Source: a virus | IMG/VR virus record: IMGVR_UViG_3300048591_000257 | Coordinates: 1-44,923 of that record | DNA length: 44,923 nt | Reading direction: 5' to 3' (one strand) | Shown: piece after piece, positions 32,301-40,579 of the stretch | How the letters are laid out: the number at the start of each line of letters is the position of its first letter | Position numbering within the stretch: the first letter of the stretch is position 1 | The notes under the pieces: generated by a model | Seen by the model: the letters and a program-made list of their open reading frames with translations, nothing else | Told to the model about the DNA's origin: nothing | Database searches by the model: none | Made by a program: the position numbers and the translations under genes

Positions 32301-35211
32301 CAACGCTTACATTGCAGAGAATTGGAGTGATGGTAAGCAAGGGTCTTTCTTAAGTAAAGTCTTACACCAACAAATCCAAGGTGTCGGCGAGTACGCCGGT
32401 GAGTTTGGAATGGTAGCAAAGAACAACTTACTTGATTCAATAAACATAAAAGTCGCTAAAGTAAGAACTAAATATTATTCCAATAAAGACTGGTTCAATC
32501 TAAGAGTAACCAAAGTTAAAGTTCCAGAGTTTAAAGGAAGCAAATTAAAACCGAATCAAACTAAGGGGTCACTCATTGCTATCCTTGCTAACATGGGGAA
32601 TGACTACAATAAAAAAGCAATCGAGCGATTTGGTTTATCGCAACAAAGAATGTTCCAAATCCTTTCTAAGTATTTAACAAAGAATGATTTTGATTTTGTT
32701 CAAGAAGGAATGTGGGACACGTTTCAGGATATGAAAGGTAGAGTTGCCGAGGTCCATAAGATTGTGACAGGTAACGACCTTGAGTTTGTCGAGCCTGTTG
32801 GGTTCACAATGTTTGGTACCAAGTACAAAGGTGGGTACTATCCTGCTAGGTACAAGGGTACCACTGATGACTTCTTAGATGCTGTGATTGCTGAGATAAA
32901 AGGTGAAGAGGATATTCGTCCTGCAACAGACGGTGCCACATTCCACGGTATGGTTAAGGCTCCTCACTTAGAAGAACGCGTTGGTTCAGAGCAGCTTGTA
33001 GATATTGATCTTGATGTGTTCTCAGAGAGTCTTGAAGAAGTCGCTCATCACATCACCATGCAGATACCAATTCTTAACGTGAGTAAAATATTGAAGTCTC
33101 CTAAAGTTAAGAGGGCTTTGATTGGTGCTACAGGTAAGAGAGACTATGAGTTGTTTAGAGATAACGTAGCTGAAATGACCAAATCAGTTAAGGCTCATGA
33201 GTCACGCATCCACAGACAACAACAAGCGTTCATGAGTAAGGTTTATAATAATGTCATGGGTGCAGCAGCGATCAGTTGGATTGCTTACAATATGTCATCT
33301 ATGGTGGCTTCACTGTATGCGTTTCCCCAGGTGATGAGAAGAATGGGTGGACCTCAAGGTATTCCGTATTTGATAAGAGCTTCGATGAAGCTACCGTTTA
33401 TGTGGAATAAAGCTCATGCTTTGTTGTCTGATAACGATCCGTCTATTTCTAAAACCAGAGAAGGCATTGATGATAGTAGACGTGAGGGTATTAGAAGACA
33501 ATTACCGCCAGATAGAGCTATCAAAAGTAAAGCATGGAACACCCTAAAGAGAATGCAGGAAAGCGTAACCAGTTTTGCTTTTGATTCAATCCTAGATGGT
33601 TTTGATAAAAGGATTAAAGTTATCTCAGGAACCGCAGCTTACTCTCAGTACATGAACGGAGATGCGCCAGGGCATGATTACAATTCAGTTTACAAAGGTA
33701 AGACTCAACAAGAGATCCATGAGAATGCAGTAGCGTATATGTTCTCAGTTGTTGAGGGTGGAACCATGAGGGCCGGTACTCTTGATAAAGCTCAAATTCA
33801 AAAGGAACCATTAGGTAGACTCTTCACTCACTTCTGGAACGAGATGAGAGGGAACCTACAAAATGATCTTCAACAAAGAAGAAATTTAATTCGAGATTCA
33901 AAGGCCGTTAAAGATCACGTAAAGAACGGTGAGTTTTTTAAAGCCAATCTTGCACTTCAAGGTGCTTCTCAAAACATGATGGGATTCTGGTTGAACCTTA
34001 TGGTCAGCATGATGATTACCAATTTCATATTGGGTAAGAATCTTACTGATGAAGAAGATCGCGAGAAGGATGAGTTTTCATTTGACGAATCCCTGAGTGA
34101 ATTTCCTGATTGGGTTCTATCTCGCTTTAGTTCATGGAAGGGATTTCTCGAAATGGCCGCCACAAGACTCTCTCCAATTCCTGGGGTCAGTCAGGTTGTG
34201 TTTGGAACCATGACTGGTAGAGATGCCTCGGTACCAATAGCTCAGGTCCTTACGGACGTTGCTAGAGCTGGTAATGGTGCCGCCACAGTTTACAACAATA
34301 TGGCAGAAGGTCTTACTTTCTTAGAGTCTACTGAAGCAATGACCAATAAAGAAGTTCGAGGACTTCTAATGACAACTGCTTATAGCGTTGGTGGATTACC
34401 AATGAACGCCATTACTAAGTTCAGTAAATATGCAAACGATGAAGAGAATGAAGGTATGGTTGGAGATGTTGCAATGGGCGCAGGTGCAACAGTAGCTCTT
34501 GGTGGTGTGAAACTACTTGATCTATTTAAGCAATTCTTAGGAATGCAAGATGATGATGACAAGGCTTTAATGGAAGCAATGAGCGATGATGATGCCGCAC
34601 TTCTAGAAGTCATGGAAGAAGATAAAGCAATTGGTGAAATGCCAAATAAGAAAGAAGTTGTCGAAGCCATTAAAGCAAGTATGCCGGAAGTAACTGTCAG
34701 TGCTGATGATGTTCCTGTTGAATGGTTTGATGCCATTAAGTTTACCGAGAGTAGCGGTAAGTGGAATGCAAGACCTGGCACATCGGGTGCCTTTGGGTTC
34801 TATCAATTCCTTCCTGGTACGTGGCGAGAGATTGTAAACTCACCTGAAGGTAAAGAAGCAAAGCTCACCATAGGTGGGAGAATGCAGAGAAATCAAAAGC
34901 AACAAGAGACGGCTATTAGAATTTTCACCGAATGGAATATGAAGGAATTGGTTAAAACCAAGACCCCAATAACTCTTGAGAGTCTTTATTTCAAGCATCA
35001 CTTTGGTAGAGCAGCAAACGCAGAGCTTGTTTATAATGCTGGTGTTAAAGACACGGCCAAGATCCCTTCAGGGTTATTTAGTAAGGCTGCAATTAGAGCC
35101 AACCCTAAACTTAAACCACTGAAAACAATTGGAGATGTTAAGGGTTACATTTTAGACGCACTTGAACGAGGGTTAAGGCACCCTAAATATGTTGAAAAGT
35201 ATGCAGATTGA
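29380..35211 (+). CDS. Giant ejection protein with C-terminal lytic transglycosylase
   Basis: 1943 residues, the largest product. A Gly/Ala-rich hydrophobic stretch (about 165-230) could insert into membrane. A long charged helical middle (about 540-1300) follows. At the C-terminus (from about 1780) there is an SLT-type lysozyme domain: catalytic Glu in FTESSGKWN (about 1788), SGAFGFYQFLPGTW (about 1801-1814), then YNAG near 1884. It cuts peptidoglycan during DNA entry. T7 gp16 has this domain at its N-terminus, so the placement is reversed. It is probably the last ejection protein to leave the virion. Confidence 0.87.
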   Translation: MADQDISPFISLAKTEPDEAVKNINAAKEFGLDLGMDADGYANIKDQLPKEDNTPKTASRHVAQVISKSSQHASAMKEDIEKMNWFSRQASYIKDTLQQKDKSMELFDLVSRDLWGSAFGREYGDNEALRVDELNNEIKERSGGLKEYDYTYWESLPAGVAGGVYDMIGSVTRNLETVGIGVGVGAGAGAITMAPSVPVLGPVPMIAGAVIGGAKGGVAGAGAAMIQQSVAHGSAQVYNDLNYVYNDDPTFKALPDDQKRQIAKGAGVLMGMVSIMPVKAISKRVPWINKIVNPRSFVKTMQSATGSKWMNLAKDLAVAGAAEGTEEGLQSIIQTVAKTYGETWDGNETDFVDGLRAALITNASETYTQAAQEGFIGALTGSVVTGGLRTVNPLLGAYTPDNMTPIPKSKDGSQSLEVAQQISTHAAVLKETRTNKELSAEMDEIVQKTYEDNGLTSVWIDKEEVNKWAGDEDKAKKAMDLIGDNSFSIDLDAPIQVPSSKIARLVQEFPDAAGLIKVDPETPSAFNFIESKTKVREQPEPELVKDEEKVIVAPESEVDKALKIDSDKEIERVVEDTQVFKELQQVDVQRIQKESPERFQLVEEFFENKLVFDEDAIPKDGTPAHAIDYNSLSEEQKLQYQPKQRMFKDGGMSLDDVANIYGVDSAVLLDTLVNTPTRQQIIERNIKEQEIDNQDFEKGGLSIETMQTVQVYDSETTRHLSEATDMGHNRYLPEVGSLKVESKARIGKTKLKHLNVTQWKVAEQRAIKKSIISEGESGIESFVREKINAATSSQMAAQTHVAIGKVNRALRFIGKVHTDRVQAELKVAGKTYSEAVNYLLGPYRFDKKGDLNSYAKYAKMMNARGETDFDLPASIVEWLDGSESASELSVDDMLFLESRLRRAVHSAYTKNQLYTKFKDKADAFTFEMIEDQIAEEAESHSKFDESRNEELVGADGYWEQVKDFMETLGSKLKNNAYIAENWSDGKQGSFLSKVLHQQIQGVGEYAGEFGMVAKNNLLDSINIKVAKVRTKYYSNKDWFNLRVTKVKVPEFKGSKLKPNQTKGSLIAILANMGNDYNKKAIERFGLSQQRMFQILSKYLTKNDFDFVQEGMWDTFQDMKGRVAEVHKIVTGNDLEFVEPVGFTMFGTKYKGGYYPARYKGTTDDFLDAVIAEIKGEEDIRPATDGATFHGMVKAPHLEERVGSEQLVDIDLDVFSESLEEVAHHITMQIPILNVSKILKSPKVKRALIGATGKRDYELFRDNVAEMTKSVKAHESRIHRQQQAFMSKVYNNVMGAAAISWIAYNMSSMVASLYAFPQVMRRMGGPQGIPYLIRASMKLPFMWNKAHALLSDNDPSISKTREGIDDSRREGIRRQLPPDRAIKSKAWNTLKRMQESVTSFAFDSILDGFDKRIKVISGTAAYSQYMNGDAPGHDYNSVYKGKTQQEIHENAVAYMFSVVEGGTMRAGTLDKAQIQKEPLGRLFTHFWNEMRGNLQNDLQQRRNLIRDSKAVKDHVKNGEFFKANLALQGASQNMMGFWLNLMVSMMITNFILGKNLTDEEDREKDEFSFDESLSEFPDWVLSRFSSWKGFLEMAATRLSPIPGVSQVVFGTMTGRDASVPIAQVLTDVARAGNGAATVYNNMAEGLTFLESTEAMTNKEVRGLLMTTAYSVGGLPMNAITKFSKYANDEENEGMVGDVAMGAGATVALGGVKLLDLFKQFLGMQDDDDKALMEAMSDDDAALLEVMEEDKAIGEMPNKKEVVEAIKASMPEVTVSADDVPVEWFDAIKFTESSGKWNARPGTSGAFGFYQFLPGTWREIVNSPEGKEAKLTIGGRMQRNQKQQETAIRIFTEWNMKELVKTKTPITLESLYFKHHFGRAANAELVYNAGVKDTAKIPSGLFSKAAIRANPKLKPLKTIGDVKGYILDALERGLRHPKYVEKYAD

Positions 35212-35239
35212 CGTTTAACTAAGAGGTAAGGAACCAACA

Positions 35240-36256
35240 ATGGCACGTACAGATTATGATGTAATAGAAGAATACACAGGTACGGGTAGCCTAGACACCT
35301 ACACGTTTGACTTTAAGATTGAATCACTCGCACAACTATTAGTTGTAGAACTTAATACTCTTGGTGTTCAGACTCAAAAGGTTCGAGGGACTGATGTTAC
35401 TTACATTGACTCAGTAACCTTTGATGCTGAAGAGGGTGGTGGTACTGTGGTACTCGCTGCTAACCTCACTCTCAATTATAAATTAAAACTTATCCTAGCT
35501 AACGATGAACCAACACAACCATCTCAATTTAGAAACAAAGGTGCGTTTACTCTTAAGAGTATTGAGAATGCACTCGACTTTGTTGTTGGTGCAGTACAGA
35601 GATTAGCTTACAGGTCTGCCAGGTCAGTACAACTTGATGAGTCCATTATGACTGCCGAGTTCGATCCGACTCTACCTGTTGAGATAGTCGGTGCGGACAA
35701 CTACGTAATCATGACCAATGAAGATGGTGATGGTTGGGAGTTGGGTCCAAGTGCCGCTAGTATTCAAGAAGCCATTGATGCAGGTGTGGCAGCACTCGCA
35801 GCTCAAGCTGCCGCTGAAGCAGCGCAAGCCGCAGCCGAGTTAGCACAGACCGCAGCGGAGACTGCCGAGACTAATGCAGAGACCGCTGAGACAAATGCGG
35901 AAGCGGCTCAAGCTGCGGCAGAGGCAGCGGTAGCTTCAATATGGAGTGTCTATACAACCCATAACATTACAGCAGGTCAGAGTGCTACGGCACTGACAGA
36001 TGAGACGTGGCTCTCAGCATCTTACACAAGTGTAGTGTATGAGTTTGAGATCATTCGAGGAACCACATTAAATGCATATGGTAGAGTAATATTTCAAAAA
36101 CAAAACGGATCTTGGTTAATCAGACTTGCAAGCTATGACGGTGACGTTCATGGAGTAACTTGGAGTTTAACAGGAACAACAACACAGCAACTTAATGCGG
36201 CTGTAGGAGCAGGGGACAATGGGACGATCAAACTTACTCGCAGACTTGTTGCGTAG
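35240..36256 (+). CDS. Tail fibre with T7-like N-terminal domain
   Basis: 338 residues. The first 140 match the T7 tail fibre N-terminal domain (gp17-type, attaches fibre to tail): a YTGTGSLDTYTFDFKIES start and a middle with QFRNKGAFTLKSIENALDF. An Ala/Glu coiled-coil stalk of about 60 residues (172-232) built from AAEAAQ and TAETAE repeats follows, then a small beta tip ending at 338. The short tip suggests it acts as an adaptor to which the next protein binds. The end overlaps the next gene by 38 bp. Confidence 0.85.
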   Translation: MARTDYDVIEEYTGTGSLDTYTFDFKIESLAQLLVVELNTLGVQTQKVRGTDVTYIDSVTFDAEEGGGTVVLAANLTLNYKLKLILANDEPTQPSQFRNKGAFTLKSIENALDFVVGAVQRLAYRSARSVQLDESIMTAEFDPTLPVEIVGADNYVIMTNEDGDGWELGPSAASIQEAIDAGVAALAAQAAAEAAQAAAELAQTAAETAETNAETAETNAEAAQAAAEAAVASIWSVYTTHNITAGQSATALTDETWLSASYTSVVYEFEIIRGTTLNAYGRVIFQKQNGSWLIRLASYDGDVHGVTWSLTGTTTQQLNAAVGAGDNGTIKLTRRLVA

Positions 36257-38537
36257 AAAACTTTTAATAGCTGGTATTATAATACTACCGCTCATTGCGG
36301 TAGCAGCTCACATCATACCAACTGACACAGTCATTCAAGGAAGTGTGACTGCTAACAGCGCACAAGTTGATAACATAAATATAGATGGTAACACTATCAG
36401 CACGACTGATGCCGCTGGTAATTTGGTGCTTACACCACACACTACAGGTCAAGTGTTTGTTGGCACTACGTTTGGTGTGGGTAACTTAGACTTTGATACG
36501 AATACAATTTCAGGAAGTGCTGATGTTAACATCACATCAGGTGCGAGTGACTCAGTAATCATAAGTCCTGAGCTTGCAGTTGATAACTTACTACTTAATG
36601 GAAACACAATCAGTACAACCAACGCTAACGGTAACTTGCTGTTAGAACCAAATGGTGTTGGTGAGACCTTCTTTATGAAGGGTGCGAGAATGCAAGCGGC
36701 TGGCACGTTTAGCTTTGCTGACTCTGATAGCGGTGAGGCGGTAGGAATTAAAGCCCCTGCTACAGTACCAATTAACTACACAATAACTCTACCAACGGGT
36801 CAGGGTGGGTCAGGACAAGGGTTAATCAATGACGGCTCTGGTAACTTATCGTGGGGTGCTGCGGGTGGCGGCGGTGGTATATCAAATGCTGAATACAATT
36901 TTATCATAGCTGGTGATGGCAACTCTAGGTTTGAGGAGAACGTAACGGGTTGGACAGGTTCAACTACTGCTCCAACTCTTGAAACTACTGATGAGATCGA
37001 GGGTGATGCGTCTTTATCTTGGGACCCTGCTGGGGCTGAGACTCTTAGGTCTGATGCGTTCACTATTCCAAAGGCATTCTATGGGACCAATTGCTACGCT
37101 GAGATTTCCTACACTGGTGGCGACGTTGATTATACTTTAGAAGTTTTAGATGGAACAAACACCGAGATAGCATCGTCTTGTGGAGTTACCACAGACTCAA
37201 ACGCATTTGAGGTTTTATCTGGAGAAAGTGCTATTGCTTACTGCACGTTCGTTTGCCCAACAAGTGGTAGTGCCAAGATAAGCTTGGTTGTTGGAAGTAA
37301 CGAGCCTGAGATAATTATTGATCGAGCGTACTTAGGCTCTAACTTTAGATTGAGTGAAGTGAATCAGGCGTCTCTAGCGGGTGAATCTTATTTTGCAGCA
37401 ACTACCAACTGCGCAGGATGGGTTGTTACAAGTACCAGTGCTGCTGCTTTTGCAACTGATGCTGATTGTCCTGGCCCAACAGTAGTTCGATCACAACTTG
37501 GAAGCTGGCAAACAACTGACGCAAATTTGCCAATTCAAACGATCAATGATCTGCCGGCAGGAACTTACAAGGCGACGTTTTTGATTCTTTCTGGTTCTAG
37601 CGCGGCGAGCGGGTCTCGCTACCACATAAACGATGGGACCACGACATCAATTGGTTCGCCTGGTTATAATGATTTAAACTCTGCGGCGGTAACGGTCTCT
37701 GCAACTTTTCAATATGCGTCTGCTGGCAACAGGTCGTTTCAACTTTATGGGTCTGCCGTTTCGGGATCTGTAACCGTGTTTGGCTCTGTTAGTCCGACCA
37801 ATTTTATTTTGGAAAGATTTCCTTCAGCGTCACAGATTGCTTACACTCCTCCAAGCCAAAGAGAGATAACAAATGTTTTTAGTGCGCTTGTTACTGATGG
37901 CGCGGTGACAACAACAGTGTCAAACGAAAACCAAGACTGGATTGATGGAAACTGTACCAACGCAAGTGCGGGAAGGTACGTTTGTACTTTTATCAGCGGG
38001 GTTTTTTCTGTTGCACCAAACTGCACAATAGTGGCTGCACACAGCGATAACAATGATACGAGCGTTGTTTATGACTCCATTTCGTCCACTCAAATTGCTT
38101 TTTCAACTATTAGGGCTGGGGCTTACTCTGACAGAAACTCAATGATAATGTGTCAACGTGGTGCTGCTGACTATTCTGCAAAAGAATCAACGGCACCTCT
38201 TCTAGTCAACAGTGTTGTGAGCGGATATGCCGGTGTTTTAAACCAACAAACCGCAAGCATTGATTGTGACGGCGCCTCAAGCATTAACTCACAGCTTGGA
38301 TCTTGGGTCTCGTCAGTTGGCAACATATCAGCCGGTCAGTGTTCAATTACACTTTTGGCCGGAGCTTTTGCATCAACGCCATACTGTTTTGCCACAGAGT
38401 TATTATCTGGTAGCGCACCAAGAGCTTTGTCTATGACAAACACTTCAGCAACAGCTCTTACCATCGATTGCGTTGGTAATACTGGGTCAGATTGCAGCGA
38501 CTTTGATGCCAACATTATGTGCATAGGACCTAAATGA
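36219..38537 (+). CDS. Receptor-binding-type protein with N-terminal signal anchor
   Basis: 772 residues. Residues 1-31 are a signal-anchor-like sequence (RRKL, then LIAGIIILPLIAVAAH). Two beta repeats follow (about 48-75 and 126-155), each with GNTISTT, then GNLxLxP. A Gly-rich hinge leads to carbohydrate-binding-like domains. The last 170 residues hold two Cys-rich modules with GxFxxxPxC and a closing NxMCxxG. AGGGG precedes the ATG in the overlap. It may be the adhesin that rides on the fibre. Signal sequence and cysteines would fit an exported protein, which is odd for a virion part. Confidence 0.65.
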   Translation: MGRSNLLADLLRRKLLIAGIIILPLIAVAAHIIPTDTVIQGSVTANSAQVDNINIDGNTISTTDAAGNLVLTPHTTGQVFVGTTFGVGNLDFDTNTISGSADVNITSGASDSVIISPELAVDNLLLNGNTISTTNANGNLLLEPNGVGETFFMKGARMQAAGTFSFADSDSGEAVGIKAPATVPINYTITLPTGQGGSGQGLINDGSGNLSWGAAGGGGGISNAEYNFIIAGDGNSRFEENVTGWTGSTTAPTLETTDEIEGDASLSWDPAGAETLRSDAFTIPKAFYGTNCYAEISYTGGDVDYTLEVLDGTNTEIASSCGVTTDSNAFEVLSGESAIAYCTFVCPTSGSAKISLVVGSNEPEIIIDRAYLGSNFRLSEVNQASLAGESYFAATTNCAGWVVTSTSAAAFATDADCPGPTVVRSQLGSWQTTDANLPIQTINDLPAGTYKATFLILSGSSAASGSRYHINDGTTTSIGSPGYNDLNSAAVTVSATFQYASAGNRSFQLYGSAVSGSVTVFGSVSPTNFILERFPSASQIAYTPPSQREITNVFSALVTDGAVTTTVSNENQDWIDGNCTNASAGRYVCTFISGVFSVAPNCTIVAAHSDNNDTSVVYDSISSTQIAFSTIRAGAYSDRNSMIMCQRGAADYSAKESTAPLLVNSVVSGYAGVLNQQTASIDCDGASSINSQLGSWVSSVGNISAGQCSITLLAGAFASTPYCFATELLSGSAPRALSMTNTSATALTIDCVGNTGSDCSDFDANIMCIGPK

Positions 38538-38929
38538 ACTGGGAATTTGTAGGACAATTTCTAACATACCTAATCCCTGCTACTGGAGCAGTTCTTGGTG
38601 TGATTAAATTTGCCTACGATAGAGCAGAGAAGCTTGAACAGGATAAGCTTAAAGCAAGACAGAAGATCAAGGACCTTGAGGGTAAGCTCCAGCAAGTGTT
38701 CCTAGATCAAATGAAACAAAAGATAGATCACCTTGAGAAGCAGCTTGATGACCACGGTTTGAAGTTCGAGGATATGGCAGCCAACTACAACGCTGTATCA
38801 AAACGAATCGAGAGGGCTTCTGTTTTAATTGATAAAGTTAGTGAAGACGTAAGGTTATTATACCGACAAGTCATAGACAACAAACCAAAAAACTTCGGTA
38901 GTATTAAAATTATCGACGAGGGGGAATAA
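38534..38929 (+). CDS. Membrane-anchored coiled-coil protein, inner-membrane spanin/holin candidate
   Basis: 131 residues. One N-terminal membrane helix (FVGQFLTYLIPATGAVLGVI) is followed by a long coiled coil (about 30-112) rich in Lys, Glu and Gln. This is the layout of inner-membrane spanins (Rz), though also of some tape-like membrane proteins. It begins with ATGA coupling to the preceding gene and opens a block of small lysis-type genes. A lipoprotein that could be the partner lies at 39753. Confidence 0.6.
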   Translation: MNWEFVGQFLTYLIPATGAVLGVIKFAYDRAEKLEQDKLKARQKIKDLEGKLQQVFLDQMKQKIDHLEKQLDDHGLKFEDMAANYNAVSKRIERASVLIDKVSEDVRLLYRQVIDNKPKNFGSIKIIDEGE

Positions 38930-39165
38930 TGGATTTTTTTTATGGGGAACTGGTTCAAGTTTATTTGAGAGAAGGGTTGGAGATACTTGGAACATTGAGT
39001 GTCCTTGCTACTCTCTTGGTAAGACTTCCTGCGTTTAAGAAACACGCAGGTAGTGTAGATGGTGCTGTAGGAAAAGTCGTAAAGGTTATCCAATGGATGC
39101 CGACAATAGGTGTGAACCCAAGGACTAAAGCACTTGAACAAGCCATCCAAGATTTTAAAAAGTAA
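38929..39165 (+). CDS. Small membrane protein, holin candidate
   Basis: 78 residues. One hydrophobic segment (residues 18-33, GLEILGTLSVLATLLV) is followed by a positively charged region and a VNPRTKALEQAI motif that I recall from small conserved phage proteins near lysis genes. Length and charge distribution would fit a class III-like holin, but the family is unproven. TAATG coupling precedes it. The end overlaps the next gene in another frame by 32 bp. Confidence 0.55.
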   Translation: MDFFYGELVQVYLREGLEILGTLSVLATLLVRLPAFKKHAGSVDGAVGKVVKVIQWMPTIGVNPRTKALEQAIQDFKK

Positions 39166-39571
39166 AACAGAAATTAAAATCACCAGGGCGTGGGGAGACG
39201 GAAAGACTTCATTAGGGATTCTAACGGTGGTGGGGTCTTCTCATCGCCCGCTTTTTACAATCGAGCGGTTCCCAATCCCTCCTGGTGTTTACACTTGTAA
39301 ACCGTTTAGTGGTCCTAAGTTTAAGGGAGTCTATGAGATTTGTGACGTGCCAGGAAGAACAGCAATCTTGTTCCATCAAGGTAACGCTCCGAAAGATTCT
39401 GAAGGTTGTGTGTTAGTAGGACTAACCGCATCATGGGTTGAAGGCCAACCATTTATTGGCGCTTCGAGGTTAGCGTTTGATTGTCTTAAAGATATTGTTA
39501 AAGATTCTGAATTTAGTGTTACGATCCTAGACGGTACCATCGGGATCGAGACTCAAGGACGGGACTCGTGA
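39134..39571 (+). CDS. DUF5675 protein, likely peptidoglycan-related
   Basis: 145 residues. The best start is TTG at 39134 with AAGGA upstream; no ATG or GTG is in frame nearby. Domain pattern: ITRAW, then IERFPIPPGVYTC, then RTAILFHQGNAPKDSEGCVLVG (core around 76-98). The His, Gly-Asn and Ser/Glu-Gly-Cys resemble the L,D-transpeptidase active-site pattern. It sits among lysis-like genes, and no classic endolysin was found apart from the ejection-protein transglycosylase. It is therefore a candidate wall enzyme; catalysis is not proven. Confidence 0.68.
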   Translation: MNKPSKILKSKTEIKITRAWGDGKTSLGILTVVGSSHRPLFTIERFPIPPGVYTCKPFSGPKFKGVYEICDVPGRTAILFHQGNAPKDSEGCVLVGLTASWVEGQPFIGASRLAFDCLKDIVKDSEFSVTILDGTIGIETQGRDS

Positions 39572-39756
39572 CCGAACTTGTTTCTTCGATAGTTTTATTA
39601 ATCAAACAATATCCACAAGTTAAGTTAATTTTCGATGAAGTCTTTAAAGCTTACATGAAAGAGATGCATAAGATTGACGTTAAAGATTTCATCGAAGCTG
39701 AACGAAAAGGTGATGTGAAAGAGATGCAGAAGATTATGGGTAAGTTGATAGGATGA
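39568..39756 (+). CDS. Small helical hypothetical protein
   Basis: 62 residues from a GTG overlapping the preceding stop (GTGA). It begins with a hydrophobic helix (LVSSIVLLI), then a charged helix with two similar KEMHKI/KEMQKI segments. No family is recognised. Its place between the DUF5675 and lipoprotein genes suggests a lysis-related role. Confidence 0.55.
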   Translation: MTELVSSIVLLIKQYPQVKLIFDEVFKAYMKEMHKIDVKDFIEAERKGDVKEMQKIMGKLIG

Positions 39757-40034
39757 AGCTACCTAGATGGTCGAAGAGTCTGGAAAGCTTTAGCGTGAGT
39801 GCAATTCTCATCTGCTTCATTTCTGGTTGTGCAACCGGAGAACCTGTCAGGTCTTTGTGTGAGTTGGATTTTGAAAGACAGATGTGTTGGTACGACCAGG
39901 AAGAACACGAAGGGATCTCATTTAAAGACATGAGGGTCCAGCAACTAGAGTGTCGAATCAAACCAAATGGTAACTGTCTTTATTCAATTGATAGTTATGA
40001 TCTCACACGTACCATTAAGGCACTAAAGAAGTAA
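39753..40034 (+). CDS. Lipoprotein, possible outer-membrane spanin
   Basis: 93 residues. A lipoprotein signal covers residues 1-26: positive start, hydrophobic core (SVSAILICF) and lipobox ISGC with the lipidated Cys at 26. The mature part is 68 residues with five more Cys, unusual for a spanin. The gene ends the lysis-like block (ATGA coupling). Rz1-type spanins are short lipoproteins, so pairing with the 38534 protein is possible. The last 20 bp overlap the antisense HNH gene. Confidence 0.65.
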   Translation: MKLPRWSKSLESFSVSAILICFISGCATGEPVRSLCELDFERQMCWYDQEEHEGISFKDMRVQQLECRIKPNGNCLYSIDSYDLTRTIKALKK

Positions 40035-40515
40035 TTTGGTTAAGTCTAGCGAACTCTCCAAACAACTGTTGGGCTGCTTTATTATAGGCTAACGCAGCTT
40101 CGATTTCACAATCAAAACAACCTAGTGATTTTAATTTTTTGTTTATTTGTATTCGCGCTCTCCATTTTCTATCTCTTTTAACCCAATAGACTCCTTTATA
40201 TTTTGATGTCGAATCTGCGTGAGACGACATATTCATGTTATTCTCACTATGATTACAGAGTCTCAGATTGACTTTTCTGTTATCTAATCTATTCCCGTTG
40301 ATGTGGTCTACAAGACTGGTTGTCGCATTGAGAACTGCCCTGTGCATATAGATGCTTTTTGTTTTACCTGTTTCTGTTCGTATTGATCTAGTCGCATAAT
40401 AACCATACGGTGTAACAAGAGCGGTCCATTTCCATTGATTGAGTCTCTCATAGTCTTCTGCATCAACTACCGCTATCTGTCCTTTGGTTAGTTTTATGGA
40501 TTTAATACTGGACAT
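40015..40515 (-). CDS. HNH endonuclease with AP2 DNA-binding domain
   Basis: 166 residues, opposite in strand to every other late gene. An N-terminal beta region is followed by the HNH core (69-95): VDHINGNRLDNRKVNLR with His71, Asn73 and downstream Asn. An AP2 domain follows (about 104-160), with KYKGVYW, then AALAYNKAAQQLFGEFARLN. This is a typical phage homing endonuclease architecture. It is inserted between the lipoprotein and a virion gene, with its 3' end reaching into the lipoprotein gene. Confidence 0.92.
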   Translation of the reverse strand: MSSIKSIKLTKGQIAVVDAEDYERLNQWKWTALVTPYGYYATRSIRTETGKTKSIYMHRAVLNATTSLVDHINGNRLDNRKVNLRLCNHSENNMNMSSHADSTSKYKGVYWVKRDRKWRARIQINKKLKSLGCFDCEIEAALAYNKAAQQLFGEFARLNQITSLVP

Positions 40516-40579
40516 ATTCTTCCCCTTTACCGATAGTTAACATAGACTTTTAACCATCTCAAGCCTCGAGGAGGACCTC

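Noticed and set aside
34380-34781. 133-residue minus-strand open frame opposite the giant ejection protein
   Set aside because: Low-complexity Ser/Ala product from reading the antisense of a coding region; no start signal.
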